This document shows, piece by piece, positions 13,573 through 15,676 of a DNA stretch of 15,676 nt. The notes under the pieces are model-generated. The model was not told the DNA's origin. It searched no databases and saw only the letters and a program-made list of their open reading frames with translations. The DNA is from an uncultured Prevotellaceae bacterium. Lineage in GTDB: Bacteria > Bacteroidota > Bacteroidia > Bacteroidales > Bacteroidaceae. The stretch spans positions 1-15,676 of the forward strand of contig CALBJW010000044.1 in NCBI GenBank assembly GCA_937893145.1. The letters run 5' to 3'. Each line of letters begins with the position of its first letter. Position 1 is the first letter of the stretch. The position numbers and the translations under genes are program-made.

Positions 13573-13607
13573 CATTTACCATTTACCATTTACGATTTTC
13601 CATTTAT
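13573..13607. repeat. Five 7-bp tandem units at the metY start
   Basis: Plus strand: CATTTAC three times exactly, then GATTTTC and CATTTAT. On the minus strand the exact units read GTAAATG, each carrying an ATG, so upstream start codons occur in three frames ahead of the metY ATG at 13567. Confidence 0.8.
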
Positions 13608-13709
13608 GGTTGCACTTGGCAACGAATGGAGGTCGTTGTGGGATTATGGATTTTATTTAATTGTTAATACTATTCTTATTAATTGTGGATCTTTTTCTTA
13701 AATCCGCTG

Positions 13710-13741
13710 CAAAGTTACGGACTTTAGAAAAAGTGTCCAAG
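13710..13741 (-). promoter_or_regulatory. Bacteroidetes-type promoter of metY
   Basis: On the minus strand: CTTG (13741-13738, one mismatch from TTTG), a 20-base spacer, then TAACTTTG (13717-13710), a full -7 match. Confidence 0.68.
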
Positions 13742-13937
13742 AAGATTATGAAACTAAAGAAATTAAATCTATACAAAGATGATTAACCAGAATAAATGCT
13801 TAATTTAAGTGTTGAAATCATCTTTTTTGCAGAATTTTATTCTTATAGGTAAATAATCAACGATTTTTAGTCGATACACCTTATTTATATTATAGTATAT
13901 GTTGGTTATCGATATGACACAAATTTACTATCTTTAT

Positions 13938-13972
13938 AAAAAATCCGTGCAGAACTTCACAGTCCTGCACGG
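13938..13972 (-). terminator. Intrinsic terminator of the barrel-protein gene
   Basis: CCGTGCAG (13945-13952) pairs with 13965-13972; on the minus strand the stem extends to 12 bp through a G-U pair, with a 4-base loop. It is followed on the minus strand by ATTTTTTA. It lies 62 bases after the stop codon at 14034-14036. Confidence 0.88.
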
Positions 13973-14033
13973 TGTTACTGGTTGTGTTTTAATATTAACT
14001 TTAACTAAATTATTTAAGGCATCTTATTAGCAT

Positions 14034-15676
14034 CTATTTCTTCTTTGGTGCTACATGGAACTTGTAGGTAATACTTGCCATCACATAGCTTGGGATGGAG
14101 CGTACCCAAGTTTCGGTGCGACCCTGGCTGTTGTAGTTCTGAGTGATGCTGTTGATCTGCTGGAGGATGTCGTAGCCTGTGACTTTCAGCAACAGATTGT
14201 TCTTCATGAAGGAACGAGAGAGGGATGCATTCCATACCCAATCGCTGGTGTTCATGGAAGGAGTATCGTAGCCAGAGCGGACATAGAGACCAAAGTCTGT
14301 GACAAGCTGAATGTCACCAGGGAGTTGCAACTGTCCATTGAGCACGTACTGATGATTGAGCGTAGAGCGAGTTGTGAAGCCTGGGCGTTCGCTATCGTAA
14401 CGTGTCCAGTTCCAAGTGCTGGTCAGTGTTATCTGATTTTTACTGTCTGGTTTGCATGTGAGTTGCAATGATGGCTTGACCGTATGCGAATTGACCGTAC
14501 TGCGCTCACCACCAATGAGGTCCACGCTGTGGCGATAGGTATAACCGTTAATGACCTCATAGCCGAATAGCTTGCTGAGTGCATGGCGGTGTCGCCAATT
14601 GAGGTTGGCATCCCAGTTGCCATTGACGTTGGTTGGCTGATATGTATAGACACCTGTGGCAGAATTGTAGGTGTAGCCAGTGGCAATGGCGTTCTGCATA
14701 ATGTTGAAGGTTGCTTTCAAACTCTCGTAAATGCCATCAGTGCCCCACTTATGATATCGATTGAAATCGAAACTGGTAGAAAAGGAATGCTTGTACGAAC
14801 TGCGCAGATTAGGATTGCCCAGTGTGATTGCCTGCGGATTGTAGGCATCGCGCACATTCAGCAGCAAATGCATGTCGAGGACTTCGCTAGTGAGCTTGTA
14901 TAGAAGCATATTCTTGCGTTCGGTGTTGAGGCCTTTGTCATTCTTTATTTTGAATTGGTTGTCATACTGCGCCGTAAATGATGGCAAAATCATCTTGCGG
15001 CTGAAGCATGTATCGACCGCATCTCGTTTGTATTTCTCACGCATATAATTCAATCTCAATGGCACGCGGATGTTGAGCGCATTGCGGTGGTTGCCGCGAT
15101 TCTTGCGGTAGCTCAGGTTGACGTAATAACTGTTCAGGAAATAACTGTAGTCTTCAACGTATGAGTTTTGGTAGTCAAAGCCTTTGAGCATAGCTTCACG
15201 GGTAGATGGCAATGCTCCCAAGGCTTGCTCTGCAGACCATCCATCGAGTCTTTCGAGGCGATAGCGTTCGTGCTCTTCGTGTGTCTGTTCCCAGATGAAA
15301 TAAGCACCGAAGAGTAAAGACAATTCGCTGTTGACATTGTACGTGTATTTGATATATGTGTCGAAACGGTTGCTGTGGTTTGGCGACTTATTATAGCGAT
15401 GGCGATAGTCGTCCTGACCACGCCCTTGGATATAGCTCAACTGGTAGCGGTTGTGTTCCGTGCCACTCTGCTGACTATGGATGAAGACTGGGTTAATACT
15501 CAAGTAGTCGCCCGAGCCAAATTTCTTGTCGTAAACGGCATATTGCTTGAAACTCCAGTCTGTACTGCTCTGCAGACTCTCGGAGCGGGTCTTGCTCAGA
15601 GCAATGCTGGAGGTTCCGGATTGGAAAGGATTCTGCATCAGTGTGTCTATCACCGCCACCACATCGCCGTAGGACG
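14034..15676 (-). CDS. Outer-membrane beta-barrel protein, TonB-dependent-receptor-like, C-terminal part (start outside window)
   Basis: The reading frame is open through the right edge, so the N terminus (signal peptide, likely carboxypeptidase-regulatory-like and plug domains) is missing; 547 codons are visible. The visible protein is a long series of amphipathic beta strands rich in Tyr, Asn and Arg (for example NRYQLSYIQGRGQDDYRHRY, YSYFLNSYYVNLSYRKNRGN, LTLTSTWNWTRYD-like strands). It ends NSQGRTETWVRSIPSYVMASI then TYKFHVAPKKK. That closing pattern, NxQGRTETW...IPxYV...PKKK, is what I know from the OMP_b-brl_3 (PF14905) barrel family of Bacteroidetes. These are related to TonB-dependent receptors, but the substrate cannot be inferred. 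No SusD-like partner follows it, so this is not an evident polysaccharide-utilisation pair. It has its own terminator. Confidence 0.82.
   Translation of the reverse strand, partial: SYGDVVAVIDTLMQNPFQSGTSSIALSKTRSESLQSSTDWSFKQYAVYDKKFGSGDYLSINPVFIHSQQSGTEHNRYQLSYIQGRGQDDYRHRYNKSPNHSNRFDTYIKYTYNVNSELSLLFGAYFIWEQTHEEHERYRLERLDGWSAEQALGALPSTREAMLKGFDYQNSYVEDYSYFLNSYYVNLSYRKNRGNHRNALNIRVPLRLNYMREKYKRDAVDTCFSRKMILPSFTAQYDNQFKIKNDKGLNTERKNMLLYKLTSEVLDMHLLLNVRDAYNPQAITLGNPNLRSSYKHSFSTSFDFNRYHKWGTDGIYESLKATFNIMQNAIATGYTYNSATGVYTYQPTNVNGNWDANLNWRHRHALSKLFGYEVINGYTYRHSVDLIGGERSTVNSHTVKPSLQLTCKPDSKNQITLTSTWNWTRYDSERPGFTTRSTLNHQYVLNGQLQLPGDIQLVTDFGLYVRSGYDTPSMNTSDWVWNASLSRSFMKNNLLLKVTGYDILQQINSITQNYNSQGRTETWVRSIPSYVMASITYKFHVAPKKK

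Larger units (their letters stand above)
13568..14033. other. Intergenic region between metY and the barrel-protein gene
   Basis: No protein-coding gene is supported here. In transcription order (right to left) it holds the barrel gene's terminator (13972-13938); an AT-rich stretch (13934-13742) with an inverted repeat (13775-13784 with 13816-13825, followed by TTTTTT on the plus strand); the metY promoter (13741-13710); a leader with two alternative 5-bp hairpins (13609-13638); and the 7-bp tandem units. Confidence 0.75.

Noticed and set aside
13609..13709. SAM riboswitch before metY
   Set aside because: I looked for SAM-I and SAM-II type cores and could not place their conserved segments; only short alternative stems are visible.
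15660..15662. GTG start for the beta-barrel gene
   Set aside because: The frame stays open upstream to the window edge and the visible part lacks a signal peptide, so the true start is outside.

Overview
The window looks like chromosomal DNA of a Bacteroidales bacterium, most likely Prevotella or a close relative. Three things point there. Genes are preceded by Bacteroidetes-type promoters (TTTG, 19-21 bases, TAnnTTTG) rather than E. coli -35/-10 boxes or strong Shine-Dalgarno sites. The proteins are typical of the group: a PF14905-like barrel, an OmpP1/FadL porin, a DUF2807 lipoprotein, and secreted proteins ending in an LQGVRV...NGKK tail. Intergenic DNA carries AT-rich hairpins and CTCCCC/GGGGAG repeat elements. 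No transposase, prophage, CRISPR array, tRNA or rRNA was seen.

Left part (1-5725). The 5' end of pheS runs leftward off the edge, divergent from an OmpP1/FadL-family outer-membrane protein gene that ends in a strong terminator. Next is a two-gene unit: a 363-residue secreted protein and a 69-residue unrecognised small protein, with its own promoter and terminator. A second two-gene unit encodes tandem paralogous four-helix membrane proteins of unknown function; the second has a histidine-rich C-terminal tail. It converges on a leftward DUF2807 lipoprotein gene, and one hairpin serves as terminator for both sides.

Middle (5740-9830). A tight rightward operon, slyD-aroC-ssb-kdsA-kdsD (gaps of 10, 16 and 1 base, then a 4-base overlap), joins a metallochaperone/prolyl isomerase, the last step of chorismate synthesis, a single-stranded DNA-binding protein, and two steps of KDO (lipopolysaccharide core sugar) synthesis. 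It ends in an AT-rich hairpin region shared with convergent panD.

Right part (9864-15676). All genes run leftward: metY, cysK, panC, panD in transcription order. metY and cysK use sulfide to make homocysteine and cysteine; panC and panD make beta-alanine and pantothenate. metY and cysK have separate promoters, and panC has a dyad over its putative start region. Upstream lies the C-terminal part of a large outer-membrane beta-barrel protein with its own terminator, followed by about 200 bases of AT-rich DNA without a recognised gene.

The least explained elements are the paired four-helix membrane proteins with the histidine tail and the secreted-protein/small-protein pair. Several regulatory structures are also notable: the panC dyad, the 7-bp repeats and overlapping start codons before metY, and the REP-like pair around the cysK promoter. 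Family assignments rest on motif recognition from memory; no database search was run.
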